A stretch of DNA of 64,000 nt from Veillonella montpellierensis DSM 17217 (GCF_000426745.1 NZ_AUFY01000001.1:1-64000), one strand, 5' to 3'; shown: positions 27,292-36,596, counted from the stretch's first letter. The notes: a model not told the origin generated them from the letters alone. A program made the numbers and translations.

Positions 27292-27804
27292 TTATCCTTT
27301 TTTTGCTAAAATCATAGTCATATTTCGACCCTCAAGCTTAGCTGCTTTTTCAACAACTGCTTGCTCTTTGAGTTCATCAGAGAAGCGGGTTAAAACGTTA
27401 AGACCTAATTCCGGATGGCTTAATTCACGACCACGGAACATAATTGTGACTTTTACTTTATTGCCTTCTCCTAAAAATTTAGAAGCATTTTTCATTTTAA
27501 CATAAAAGTCATGATCTTCAATATGTGGACGAAGTTTTACTTCTTTTAAAGTAATAACTTTTTGTTTCTTTTTGGCTTCTTTTTCTCGTTTTTGCTGTTC
27601 ATATCGATATTTGCCAAAGTTCATAATTCGACAAACAGGTGGTTTTGCATTAGGAGAAATTTCAACTAAATCTAATTGTTGTTCTTCTGCTAATACTAAC
27701 GCATCACGAGAACTCATAATGCCAATTTGTTCATTATCGGCACTTAACACACGAATTTCACGAGCACGAATTTCTTCGTTAATACGTGGCATATCTTTGC
27801 TAAT
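27292..27804 (-). CDS. infC: Translation initiation factor IF-3 (apparent AUU start)
   Basis: A 170-residue IF-3 beginning (M)SKDMPRINEEIR and carrying PNAKPPVCRIMNFGKYRYE and the RGRELSHPELG block. The start is assigned to ATT at 27804 because GGGGGTG lies exactly 6 nt upstream; the next ATG (27792) would be 18 nt from it. AUU starts are known for infC in E. coli, where IF-3 discriminates against its own initiation codon. The frame stays open upstream but only through the structured leader. Confidence 0.93.
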   Translation of the reverse strand: MSKDMPRINEEIRAREIRVLSADNEQIGIMSSRDALVLAEEQQLDLVEISPNAKPPVCRIMNFGKYRYEQQKREKEAKKKQKVITLKEVKLRPHIEDHDFYVKMKNASKFLGEGNKVKVTIMFRGRELSHPELGLNVLTRFSDELKEQAVVEKAAKLEGRNMTMILAKKG

Positions 27805-27929
27805 AAGGTTCACCCCCAAATAAAAATAACGGACAGCATAATATGCCATCCGTGTAGTATTGCTATATATAACCCTATATTTCATGACATAAGGTGAGAA
27901 GCGGATGGCCTCTTCTTCATAAAGCTTAC
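27805..27929 (-). promoter_or_regulatory. infC leader with mutually exclusive hairpins (L20-leader-like)
   Basis: A terminator hairpin (27830-27839 with 27843-27852, including two G-U pairs) is followed on the minus strand by TTATTTTTATTT. The 5' arm of that hairpin can instead pair with an upstream 8-mer (27902-27909, complementary to 27845-27852), forming an antiterminator. This is the architecture of a transcription attenuator. L20 is the likely effector by analogy with Bacillus. Confidence 0.75.
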
Positions 27930-27935
27930 TAAATA

Positions 27936-27964
27936 ATAATATACTATTTACGTACTAATGTCAA
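27936..27964 (-). promoter_or_regulatory. Promoter of infC-rpmI-rplT
   Basis: TTGACA (27964-27959), 17 bp, TATTAT (27941-27936) on the minus strand, placing the transcript start near 27929 and giving a leader of about 125 nt. Confidence 0.75.
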
Positions 27965-28114
27965 CAATTATATAATGCACTAAAACAAACATACAACGAT
28001 TGTATTAGTATCACCAACAAGCACCTACTAAAACATATAATCATCCCATTTATAATTGTATACTATTTCTACCATTATTATCTAATCTATTAGTGATTCT
28101 TACAGTTCCGTATA

Positions 28115-28552
28115 TTATAAATGGCTTGTTTCTTCCTGTGCTGGCATAGAGCGATGAGCCATAGCTACTGCAATTTCATTAAGATGCAAAATTCCAACGC
28201 CCATATAAATAGCAACACTCAAATGTTCTCTACAACGAGCTATACCAATTTTCCCCCCCACATTGAGTCCTGTCGCTTTCCGTTTAAGTTGTTCTAATGC
28301 TTCTTGTGTAGCTCCAATAACAGCGCCTTCTCCAATATGATTGGTTGCTACTACACCTTGTCTCTGTGCAGCAATAACGGCGTGTTCAATGATTTTAGGA
28401 ATTGATGGAATGAATTGCCCGCCAAAATCGACTGCTACAGAACGAATATCAGCCGTTTCTAACTCTTTTCGCAATATTTGCTCATCCATTCTAGTTTCTG
28501 ATAACGCCAAGCGCAACGCAGCTCGACCCACAGTTAAACTTGTTTGCTCCAT
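28115..28552 (-). CDS. HutP-family RNA-binding regulator homologue
   Basis: A 145-residue protein resembling the clostridial/Negativicutes branch of HutP (AVDFGGQFIPSIPKIIEHAV, EGAVIGATQEAL, ATGLNVGGKIGIARCREHLSVAI, GILHLNEIAVAMAHRSM). Bacillus HutP is an L-histidine- and Mg-dependent antiterminator of the hut operon; histidines in the last block fit a ligand or metal site. No histidine-degradation genes are near, so its target is unknown. ATG at 28552 has GAGG 6 nt upstream; a longer GTG reading is less likely. Confidence 0.72.
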   Translation of the reverse strand: MEQTSLTVGRAALRLALSETRMDEQILRKELETADIRSVAVDFGGQFIPSIPKIIEHAVIAAQRQGVVATNHIGEGAVIGATQEALEQLKRKATGLNVGGKIGIARCREHLSVAIYMGVGILHLNEIAVAMAHRSMPAQEETSHL

Positions 28553-28702
28553 ATAGTACCTCACACTTTTTACTCAATAATAGAATACTTTTATTATAAC
28601 AAAATATAGTGAATATACAACTTCAATTTATTATCCCAATCTACTAATTCAAAAAAATCTTCCTATAATCTTATGATTAACATTATCACTACCTATAAAA
28701 TA

Positions 28703-28737
28703 AGCCTGTCATTAATCGTTATAGTAATGACAGGCCT
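28703..28737 (-). terminator. Intrinsic terminator of clpL
   Basis: AGCCTGTCATTA pairs with TAATGACAGGCCT; on the minus strand TTATTTTAT follows. It lies about 70 nt past the clpL stop. Confidence 0.85.
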
Positions 28738-28803
28738 ATGTATTAAATATCTATGAGTAACTATCCTATACCATGTAATAAAAACTGTATGTTCTTACAT
28801 AAC

Positions 28804-30918
28804 TTATTTATTTTCTGTAGCACTTGCCTTAGTATCTTCACTGATAACTATATGATTATCTTTTACATCGGCTACTAAATTTTTCACATCAATATGATCA
28901 AGATAAAAATCAGTAACAGTATCTCGTACTTCACTTTCAATAACCCTACGCAATGGACGAGCACCTAATGCTTTATCGTAACCTTCCTCCATTAAAAATT
29001 CTTTAGCTGCATCTGTTACAGTAAGTTTGATATGTTTTTTAGCTAATGTAGCATTTACTTGATCTAACATTAAATCCACAATTTTATGCAAATCCTCTTT
29101 GCTCAAATGGTTAAATTCAATAACACCATTAAAACGATTCAAAAATTCTGGACGGAAATATGGTGCAATACGATCCATAATATCAACAGATTCATCTTGC
29201 TGTTCTGTGCCATATCCAAATCCTGCATTTGATGTAGCAATAATAACGGTATTCTTAAAGTTAACTGTATTGCCTTGTCCATCTGTTAAATGTCCATCAT
29301 CTAACACTTGAAGCAATAATGTAATAACTTGTGGATCTGCTTTTTCGATTTCATCAAACAATACAATAGAATATGGGTTACGGCGTACACGTTCTGTAAG
29401 TGTATTAGAATTATCATCATATCCTACATAGCCTGCTGTAACGCCAATCAATTTTGATACAGCAGTTCGATCACTATATTCTGACATATCAAGACGAATA
29501 ATAGCATCTTTATTACCAAACATATCTAAGGCTAATTGTTTAGCTAATTCAGTTTTACCAACACCAGTAGGTCCGACAAATAGAAAACTACCAATTGGCC
29601 GATTTCCTTCATCAAAGCCTGCTCGATTACGTCGAATAGCACGTGATACAGCTTTTACGGCATCATCTTGACCAATGACATGTGCTGCCAATCGAGATTT
29701 CATGTCTTTAAGCCGTTCAATATCAGAAGCACCCATTTGAGAAACTGGAATACCAGTCATACGTTCTACAGCCTCAGCTACATCATTGACCGTAGCTGCT
29801 ACTTTTTGATTTTCTGTATGATTATCAATTTCGTTCTGTAACTTTTGAATTCTCATCTTTTCATTAATAGCAGATTCATAGTCTTCTTTTCTTGCATATT
29901 CTTCTTGCATATCTTTTGCTTTTTTTATTTCTGCTTCTAATGATTTAATATCCGTAACAGGATGCTGTGAAGCTAAATGAGCTGCAGTAACATCAATCAA
30001 GTCGATGGCTTTATCTGGCAAACTCCGTTGTGGAATATATTGTACAGAGTAGTCAATTGCTGCTTTTAACACAATGTCTGGTAATTCTATATTATGATGT
30101 GCTTCATATAAAGGTCGAATACCTTGTAAAATCTTAAATGTATCTGCTGCAGATGGTGCATTAACCTTTACTTCATTAAATCGACGTGCCAATGCAGCAT
30201 TCTTCATAATTGTATTTCTATATTCATCTTGTGTAGTAGCACCAATAACTGTTAAATCACCACGAGATAAAGCAGGTTTTAAAATATCTGCTAATCCTTT
30301 TGAGCCTTGTCCATCACCAGTAGAACCAGCCCCTAAAATCTGATGAATTTCATCAAAGAAAATAATAATGTTTCCTGCTGCTTGTACTTCTTTTACAAGT
30401 TTTTGTACATTTTCTTCGAAAGAACCACGATATTGAGTACCTGCTTCTAAGCCAGAAATATCGATAGAAATAATCTGTTTATTTTTAATAGCTGCTGGTA
30501 CATCTCCATTCACAATAGCTTGTGCTAATCCTTCAACGACAGCAGTTTTACCTACCCCTGCATCCCCAACTAGTACAGGATTGTTTTTTGTACGCCGAGC
30601 TAATATTTCAGCAGTTTCTTGAATTTCCTTATTACGCCCAATAACAGGATCCAATTTTCCTTCTCTAGCTTGTTCAGTCAAATTAGTGCCTAATTTTGCT
30701 AAAATACCATTTTGCTTCATAGGACCTACATTATCATCCACACCTTCTTGACGTGGCAATTGTCCATTTTGACGATAATAAGCAAATTCTTCTGGTGTTA
30801 CCTCTCTGCCATTGATACTATAGCGACGATTTTCTGTGGAGTAACCACCCATATTGCCCATTAATTGATTAAATAAGTCATGCATGCTATTAAAATCATT
30901 GCTAAAATTATTGTTCAT
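28804..30918 (-). CDS. clpL: ClpL-type Clp ATPase/chaperone
   Basis: A 704-residue Hsp100 with no Clp N-domain. It has the ClpL-specific N-terminus (MNNNF..., [31 protein letters not shown]), AAA-1 with Walker [10 protein letters not shown] (118-126), a short coiled middle (about 325-370), AAA-2 with GPTGVGKTE (449-457) and the C-terminal D2-small domain ([11 protein letters not shown]). ClpL unfolds and reactivates stress-damaged proteins and lacks the ClpP-docking loop of ClpC/ClpX. From memory the sequence is strikingly close to streptococcal and lactobacillar ClpL over its whole length, suggesting lateral transfer. It is monocistronic, with CtsR-like sites upstream. Confidence 0.93.
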   Translation of the reverse strand: MNNNFSNDFNSMHDLFNQLMGNMGGYSTENRRYSINGREVTPEEFAYYRQNGQLPRQEGVDDNVGPMKQNGILAKLGTNLTEQAREGKLDPVIGRNKEIQETAEILARRTKNNPVLVGDAGVGKTAVVEGLAQAIVNGDVPAAIKNKQIISIDISGLEAGTQYRGSFEENVQKLVKEVQAAGNIIIFFDEIHQILGAGSTGDGQGSKGLADILKPALSRGDLTVIGATTQDEYRNTIMKNAALARRFNEVKVNAPSAADTFKILQGIRPLYEAHHNIELPDIVLKAAIDYSVQYIPQRSLPDKAIDLIDVTAAHLASQHPVTDIKSLEAEIKKAKDMQEEYARKEDYESAINEKMRIQKLQNEIDNHTENQKVAATVNDVAEAVERMTGIPVSQMGASDIERLKDMKSRLAAHVIGQDDAVKAVSRAIRRNRAGFDEGNRPIGSFLFVGPTGVGKTELAKQLALDMFGNKDAIIRLDMSEYSDRTAVSKLIGVTAGYVGYDDNSNTLTERVRRNPYSIVLFDEIEKADPQVITLLLQVLDDGHLTDGQGNTVNFKNTVIIATSNAGFGYGTEQQDESVDIMDRIAPYFRPEFLNRFNGVIEFNHLSKEDLHKIVDLMLDQVNATLAKKHIKLTVTDAAKEFLMEEGYDKALGARPLRRVIESEVRDTVTDFYLDHIDVKNLVADVKDNHIVISEDTKASATENK

Positions 30919-31106
30919 AATAAGTACCTCGTTTTTACTTTCTAGGAATAGTGTTACACTATTCTATTTATAATTTACTGTATCTTTTTCTTATAAAGTT
31001 AATTCATTACATCTACGTAACCTATCGTATACTGTTTTCTCTTCCAAAATCGCTAGCCATTATTTTGTCAACACCTCAATCATCAGATAATAATTATATT
31101 ACTTAT

Positions 31107-31121
31107 TAACCTTTTGACCTT
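31107..31121. promoter_or_regulatory. Second CtsR-like half-site pair in clpL leader
   Basis: On the minus strand AAAGGTCAAAAGGTTAA contains GGTCAAA followed 8 nt on by the related GGTTAA, about 40 nt downstream of the clpL -10 box. Confidence 0.5.
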
Positions 31122-31158
31122 TAGCACCTCCAGTTCCATTTCTTCTTTATGTCCTTAT

Positions 31159-31197
31159 CATACTCCCCAAAAGTCAAAAAGTCAATAGGTCAAATTT
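31159..31197 (-). promoter_or_regulatory. clpL promoter with CtsR-like heptad array
   Basis: On the + strand three tandem octamers, AGTCAAAA, AGTCAATA and GGTCAAAT (31174-31197), overlap the -35 box (TTGACT, 31187-31182, minus strand). TATGAT follows after 17 bp (31164-31159). The heptad GGTCAAA is the unit of CtsR operators, although classical CtsR sites repeat with a 10-nt period and these with 8. Confidence 0.65.
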
Positions 31198-31682
31198 TAT
31201 TTTTTTACTTTTTTTATTAGCTAGTTATTTTAAACTATTTGCACCATGTTTTACTATGAATGACTAACATATGATACTTCTATTACATATCCATTCGTTG
31301 CTCTATGTAAACTTCCTATATTTAGATATATATTTTTTATAGCTATTCTTACTATTATTAGCACTGTATAAGGGATTAAGCCTATTGATTATGGTATATA
31401 TAACCAAACTTTCTCGATATAGTACGCCTTATTAGTCATACTATATCTATAAAAGGAAAACTACATATATTGCTTATTAACAAAAAGCGTATCCTAAAAA
31501 CTATTGATTTACTAGTATATCGTAAAAATAGTTATATAAAAACGGTATAATACTATTTTTTCAGCACTATACCGTTCCCATTTCTATGTAACTATTTTGT
31601 TTTATAAAAGCATTCTAACTACTATTCCTTTACAATATTAGGCATATGTTATTTAGTATATCATCAATTACTATTTCTATCT
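31198..31682. other. Gap upstream of clpL promoter
   Basis: AT-rich; apart from the terminator at 31541-31576 no gene or structured element is seen. Confidence 0.5.
31541..31576 (-). terminator. Intrinsic terminator of the FNT transporter gene
   Basis: AACGGTATA (31541-31549) pairs with TATACCGTT (31568-31576); TTTTTATAT follows on the minus strand. It is about 105 nt past the stop codon. Confidence 0.75.
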
Positions 31683-32672
31683 TTAATGTTTTACGTTCAG
31701 TTCAGAAGAAATTTGTGCATAAGCTAGCAACGTAAATACTCCTGTTCCCCCTAATATATTCCCTATCCCTGTAGGAATCAAAAATGTGAAAAAGTAATCA
31801 CTCATCGTTGCCATGCCATGAATAACGGCATAACACATTTCAGCTGATCCAACAACAATATGTGTGAAATCGCCTAGTGCAATAAAATAGGTGAAAAATG
31901 CAATGATGAAAAAACTAAAATTACGAGCGGATGGCATCATCCAAACAATAGCTGCTATTAAAATACCAGAAGGTATGCCTCTAATTAAATTTTCATAGGC
32001 ACTCATATGTGCCACATGACTAGCAATCAATTCCATTTGCACTACAAATTCAGGATTCATAACTCCATCAATACTTAGAAACGAAGCAGCTAGTGTCGTA
32101 CCAATCAAGTTAGATAGTAATACGATAGTCCACAAGCGTCCTAATGGACATAACTTTTTGAATTTAAAAGGCTTAAAGACTGGTACTACCGTAGTAATTG
32201 TATTCTCTGTAAATAGTTGCGCTCGTGCTAAAATAACAAGAATAAATCCTATTGTATATCCCATTTTTGAAATAATTGGACTCCATGATTCTTTTGGTAG
32301 TAAAGCTGCCAACACTGCCATACACACAAAAGAAAATGTAATCATAATTCCTGCACCTATGCCAGAGAATACAAGCGCCTTAACTGGTCGTAATAATTCT
32401 TCAATACCATCTCTGCGAATAATTTCAAAAATTAAATGTGGTGATAATCGTTCATGTTCTTCAACAATTACTCGTTCTTCATGATTTAATGTAACTGTAT
32501 TATACGCTTCTTTATATATTTCTTGCTTCTCCATAGCATTAATATCTACTTTCGATAAATCAATACCACGTTTCCATACATCACTAGGTGTAATAATCTC
32601 TTCATCACATTGAATTACTTTACCATCTTTAGTTTCAACCAATCGACAACCTTTTACTGTGCCTTGTTCCAT
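31683..32672 (-). CDS. FNT-family (formate/nitrite-type) membrane channel, YfdC-like
   Basis: A 329-residue protein with a hydrophilic N-terminal region (about 1-95, including VWKRGIDLSKVDINAMEKQE) and about six membrane segments. RAQLFTENT and the later LGDFTHIVVGSAEMCYA block belong to the formate/nitrite transporter fold, closest to the YfdC branch by its long N-terminus. It would pass a small monovalent anion; formate is plausible for a fermenter but is not shown. A terminator-like hairpin lies in its leader at 32755. Confidence 0.85.
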   Translation of the reverse strand: MEQGTVKGCRLVETKDGKVIQCDEEIITPSDVWKRGIDLSKVDINAMEKQEIYKEAYNTVTLNHEERVIVEEHERLSPHLIFEIIRRDGIEELLRPVKALVFSGIGAGIMITFSFVCMAVLAALLPKESWSPIISKMGYTIGFILVILARAQLFTENTITTVVPVFKPFKFKKLCPLGRLWTIVLLSNLIGTTLAASFLSIDGVMNPEFVVQMELIASHVAHMSAYENLIRGIPSGILIAAIVWMMPSARNFSFFIIAFFTYFIALGDFTHIVVGSAEMCYAVIHGMATMSDYFFTFLIPTGIGNILGGTGVFTLLAYAQISSELNVKH

Positions 32673-32754
32673 GTCTATATTAACTTCCTTTCTCCCTTAG
32701 TATAAACTTTCAAATTAATCTTTCTAATATCAAAAATATATTGTAGCAAAAAAG

Positions 32755-32789
32755 AGTAGGCATGACAAACATTTCTATGTCTGCCTACT
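32755..32789 (-). terminator. Terminator-like hairpin in the FNT gene leader
   Basis: AGTAGGCA (32755-32762) pairs with TGCCTACT (32782-32789), with inner GACA/TGTC pairing; on the minus strand CTTTTTT follows. No minus-strand gene lies close upstream, so it may be an attenuator about 80 nt before the FNT start. Confidence 0.55.
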
Positions 32790-33177
32790 AGATATCATAA
32801 AATACATATCATAATGTTTCTATATGAATCATTAATTTTACACAAATCGCGTATATAGTTTAATATCTCATGGTATCTATTGTAATGAAGTATAAATCAT
32901 AAAATATGACATCTTTTATAATACTCTATAGCAACTTATAATTCATCGAATAAAACTTAAAGTTATAGTATACTTAGCAATAACAATAAAATTGATATGA
33001 GCTAGCTAGATAGTCACTTAATATATTCAAAGGTAAAAATTTTTATTTTTACCTATAATTCTATAGTAATATACTATAAAATTATATCTTACATAGAAAG
33101 TAACGACTAGAATCTATAGTGATCCTATATAAAATTATGGTATTATCGATTTCCTTATGATATAATAATTAACACAT
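32790..33177. other. AT-rich intergenic region
   Basis: No gene, known RNA motif or clear repeat is seen apart from sequence leading into tRNA-Arg. Confidence 0.5.
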
Positions 33178-33252
33178 GCGCTTGTAGCTCAATGGATAAA
33201 GCGTTGGTCTCCGGAACCAAAAATCCGAGTTCGATTCTCGGCAAGCGCACCA
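33178..33252 (+). tRNA. tRNA-Arg (anticodon CCG)
   Basis: A 75-nt cloverleaf with encoded CCA. Acceptor arms GCGCTTG/CAAGCGC, T arm CCGAG-TTCGATT-CTCGG and anticodon stem TTGGT/ACCAA around loop CTCCGGA give anticodon CCG, reading CGG codons. Confidence 0.97.
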
Positions 33253-33381
33253 TATGCCTCTAGTATATATGCTATGTACAAATTAAATGATACATACTAC
33301 ATATACTAGATTTTTTACTTTTATGCCAATATTACATACTAATTTGCTATACTCCTAATGAAATATCTTTATGAACCATGA

Positions 33382-33411
33382 AAAGTACTCTGCCAACTAC
33401 AGAGTACTTTT
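33382..33411. terminator. Bidirectional intrinsic terminator
   Basis: AAAGTACTCT pairs with AGAGTACTTT with T and A flanks, between tRNA-Arg (+) and thiM (-). Confidence 0.85.
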
Positions 33412-33445
33412 TATATACACTATATTCTGTCCATATAGTGATATC

Positions 33446-34255
33446 TCATTTAATAGAAAGGAGATCAAGAAACGTATCACCTGTGAGTGTACTTAATGCA
33501 TCATGTAAATAAATAGAGAACGATCCTAACCCTTCTTCATTCTGTAATCTCATTTTAGCGATTTCGCCGCTAATACTCATATAACTAATTCCTAATATTG
33601 CTGCCTTTATAGGATCAGTAACTGTTAAAAAGGCACCCACTAATGATGTAGTCATACATCCAGTCCCTGTTAGCTTAGGTAACAGATCAACCCCATTATA
33701 TAAATGATATATACATTTTCCATCTGTAACTATATCCACTGGACCAGTTACTGCTACTACCGTATGATACTGTAAAGCTATAGATTTTGCTATTTCATCA
33801 TAGTTTTTATCTTCATCAATCAAAACTGAATCAACGCCTGTGGAAGTATATGTTTCAGAATATAATGCAATTAACTCACTCGTATTACATCGAATAACCG
33901 CTACAGGAAATGTATTCAACAATGTTTTTGCTGCGTAACGTCGCAAAGAAGTAGCTCCTACGCCTACTGGATCAAATACTATCGGGATAGTATGGTGTTG
34001 TGCCGCTTTGCCAGATTCTATCATAGCCTCTAAAGTACCAGATTCAATAGTACCTATATTCCACACAACCGACTGACTATGAGATGTAACTTCATAGGCT
34101 TCTTCTCTATGAGAAGCCATGATAGGAGAGGCTCCAATCGCTAATATGGCATTGGCACATTCATGTATCGTAACACGATTAGTAATATGATGCACTATGC
34201 CCCGTTTCTTTCGTATCATATCTAATACTATCTCTATATCTTTAATCAAGTGCAT
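33446..34255 (-). CDS. thiM: Hydroxyethylthiazole kinase
   Basis: A 269-residue ThiM. It phosphorylates the thiazole alcohol for thiamine salvage. Family features include VHHITNRVTIHECANAILAIGASP, VFDPVGVGAT, and the ATP-site TGTGCMTTSLVGAF with the catalytic cysteine. AGGAGG lies 5 nt before ATG. The start overlaps the end of a ruined tag gene by 14 nt. No TPP aptamer motif or thiamine partner gene is visible nearby. Confidence 0.93.
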   Translation of the reverse strand: MHLIKDIEIVLDMIRKKRGIVHHITNRVTIHECANAILAIGASPIMASHREEAYEVTSHSQSVVWNIGTIESGTLEAMIESGKAAQHHTIPIVFDPVGVGATSLRRYAAKTLLNTFPVAVIRCNTSELIALYSETYTSTGVDSVLIDEDKNYDEIAKSIALQYHTVVAVTGPVDIVTDGKCIYHLYNGVDLLPKLTGTGCMTTSLVGAFLTVTDPIKAAILGISYMSISGEIAKMRLQNEEGLGSFSIYLHDALSTLTGDTFLDLLSIK

Positions 34256-34830
34256 CCATACCTCCTAGTAATTCGCTATATCGTAGACAACTTACGATAT
34301 GATCATTAACAACGCCAATCGCTTGTAAAAATGAATAAATAGTAGTAGTTTCAATAAAAGTAAAACCATATGTTTTCATATCTTTACAAACTATATCTGA
34401 TAGTTCTGTACGACGAGGCACCTCGTTCATAGATACCAATATCCAATAATAGATTTTCTTCCAGTAAAACTCCAAATATACGCGTCAAAGGACCCATATA
34501 TACGTTGTATTGCTTGAAAAGCTCTAGCATTTTTACGTAATGATTTTATCTTCAATGTATGGCGAATAATGCCAGCATTATGCAACAAAGATTGTTCTTT
34601 TTTAGTATCGTACTGAGCAATTGTATTTCTGGAAAATCCATCAAAAGCACATCTCATAGCCTCTCTATGCAGTAAAATAGTTAATCAAGACAAGCCAGCC
34701 TGCATTATTCTAATACTACACATTCAAACAATATAGCATCATCATGAATGGGTATTCCCCATTCTGTATCATGATATAGTTTCTCTCTTTTACTTGTTAA
34801 AACCCATGTACATACTGTTAATGATTTCAT
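34242..34830 (-). pseudogene. tag: DNA-3-methyladenine glycosylase I pseudogene
   Basis: Conceptual translation over 34830-34242 recovers a full-length Tag in pieces: MKSLTVCTWVLTSKREK, YHDTEWGIPIHDDAILFE, QAGLS, AFDGFSRNTIAQYD, NARAFQAIQRIYGSFDAYIW, VPRRTELSDIVCKDM and FLQAIGVVNDHIVSC. Three lesions break it: a one-base loss after VVLE giving a stop at 34707-34705, a TGA (34687-34685) where the conserved Trp of AGLSW should be, and a frameshift near 34435. The gene would have excised 3-methyladenine from DNA. Decay is recent enough for the whole outline to remain readable. Confidence 0.9.
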
Positions 34831-35434
34831 AAATTCTCTCACTATATCGCTCACTATAATAATCATATATCAATTTCTTGGTGTAGGTAGTATATACTCA
34901 TAAATAGCAGTAATTCATACTTTATATGAGGAGAAATGCCATCACTCAAAAAATTCCTATCTTGGGAATCAATAACATAAAATATAAATAGGGACAGCAT
35001 CCTTTTGTTATGCAAGAAGATATATATCTACTACTAGCTCGATCAATCATTCATAGAATGGCTATTTTTAGTGTTTCTAATGATTATCGTACCTACCATA
35101 CCATCATTATATAAAAAAATATATTAAATTTGAATCTTATGCTTTTCATATATTCTAATCGATCTATCTAACTACTTCCTGTAGAAATAATACTAGATGC
35201 TATAAAATATATAGCATCTAGTATTATATATAACATATAATTTTATGGTATTGTCTTTACATAAAAATATATGTAAAGAGTGAAGCTACACGGATTATGC
35301 ATTCTACCATAAATATATTTACTGTTACTATTCTATGAAAGATATATCTCGGTTTTTCATTTTATCAAGAGAAATCCTATATAGATAATAATTCAAAATT
35401 GACCGCTAGCTGTTTATACTAATTATAATTTTTC
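34831..35434. other. Gap between tag remnant and yagU-like gene, with long inverted repeat
   Basis: No gene is seen. A perfect inverted repeat (35190-35203 with 35211-35224; ATACTAGATGCTAT arms) forms a hairpin that, on the minus strand, is followed by a weak T stretch and could end the yagU-like transcript. A GAGGAG with ATG at 34937 opens only a 14-codon frame. Confidence 0.5.
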
Positions 35435-35983
35435 TTATTTTTCAGGATCTGCTTTACCTGTCATGCGATTACGAAGGTCTCGACGACATAATTCCATAAT
35501 CCACAACCACCATATATGTCCAAATAATTCAGAAAATTGTTCGTCAAACGGAATTTCTGTTAATGGAGGAACAAGTCCCATCCACGGCATAACAATACAA
35601 TGCGCTAAAAAATAAACAAAAAATCCAAATACAGTACCTTGCCACATTTTAATTCTTGGCCAATATTCTGCAATCACGCAATACATAATACCAAAAATCA
35701 CAGAAAATAACACATGTACTATAAACACATCAACTGGTTGTACTATACCAGAAAACATAACGTGCCAATCACCAATGCCCAACATATCTAATAATACTTT
35801 AGGTGGTGTTACACGAGCTGCTGCATCAATCGGCCAAAAAACATCTGGGTTCCGTGGTGGAAATGGTACTTCCCACCCCCATTTAGCAAAAGCCCCAATA
35901 ATGCCAACAATAATACCTATTAAAATAGATAATCCAATGTGACGTTTATTTGGATTGGTAATATATGCAAAACCACATTTCAT
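35435..35983 (-). CDS. YagU-family inner membrane protein
   Basis: A 182-residue membrane protein with about four hydrophobic segments and the family stretch FAKWGWEVPFPPR followed by WPIDAAARVTPPKVLL. E. coli YagU has been linked to acid resistance; the biochemical role is unknown. The start at 35983 has AAAGGAG 7 nt upstream; a longer reading adds 18 residues without a ribosome site. The C-terminal region (IWWLWIMELCRRDLRNRM) is likely cytoplasmic. Confidence 0.8.
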   Translation of the reverse strand: MKCGFAYITNPNKRHIGLSILIGIIVGIIGAFAKWGWEVPFPPRNPDVFWPIDAAARVTPPKVLLDMLGIGDWHVMFSGIVQPVDVFIVHVLFSVIFGIMYCVIAEYWPRIKMWQGTVFGFFVYFLAHCIVMPWMGLVPPLTEIPFDEQFSELFGHIWWLWIMELCRRDLRNRMTGKADPEK

Positions 35984-36422
35984 ATAAATTCTCCTTTCCC
36001 ATAGACAACTTTTATAAAAAGGCATTAATTCTAACACTATAACTCAAAAAGTTATGAATACCTACGATAACTCATATTATCATAGCATACGTATTACAAG
36101 ATATAATAAATCAATATAAAAAATAATTCCTATAATTCTGTATAAAAACATATTTCTAAACAAATCTACACCTCACTCGTGTGAAATATAGCATTTACTA
36201 CAACTTGCTATATTCTCTCAACCTTTTTTATTCCCCATATACTCAGCCATATCTTATATAAGGTGCATCATCATAGATAACACTAAAATAAGGTTATATA
36301 TAACTAACTACTTAGTTACATATAACCTTATAATAATAGTCTACATTATATCTATATCATAATGATTTAAAATAGCTATGAACTCATATAGCAACTGAAC
36401 CATCGAATGTATTGTGCATCAC
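35984..36422. other. Intergenic region with an imperfect inverted repeat
   Basis: No gene is seen. Arms at 36290-36307 and 36312-36329 (AAGGTTATATATAACTAA with one mismatch) form a hairpin about 95 nt downstream of the small protein gene at 36423 and may be its terminator. Confidence 0.5.
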
Positions 36423-36596
36423 TTAATGCTTAATAGATGCGATTCGTTCTTCTGTACGATGGCGGATTTCATCAATAATTGGTTTAACTTCTAAAAATTC
36501 TTCATCGGTCAAGCGAAATGTTCTTCCAGTTCGTTGAAATAGGGCTTTTTTGCGTCCGGCGCCAACACGCTTACCGCCCCAGTTATTCCCTTTCAT
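36423..36596 (-). CDS. 57-residue basic protein with GGKRxGAGRKK motif
   Basis: A small ORF starts MKGNNWGGKRVGAGRKK and continues FRLTDEEFLEVKPIIDEIRHR. TAAGGAGGTCATATT places an ideal Shine-Dalgarno 7 nt before ATG at 36596. The Gly/Arg/Lys-rich head followed by a (R)LTDEE...helix resembles small nucleic-acid-binding proteins, some on phages and plasmids, that couple a basic arm to a ribbon-helix-helix-like unit. Function unknown. It stands alone. Confidence 0.7.
   Translation of the reverse strand: MKGNNWGGKRVGAGRKKALFQRTGRTFRLTDEEFLEVKPIIDEIRHRTEERIASIKH

Noticed and set aside
34256-34830. TPP riboswitch upstream of thiM
   Set aside because: The conserved CTGAGA and related TPP aptamer motifs are absent; the region is the decayed tag gene.
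34937-34981. ORF starting MPSLKKFLSW on the + strand
   Set aside because: It has a GAGGAG site but stops after 14 codons and shows no continuation in another frame.
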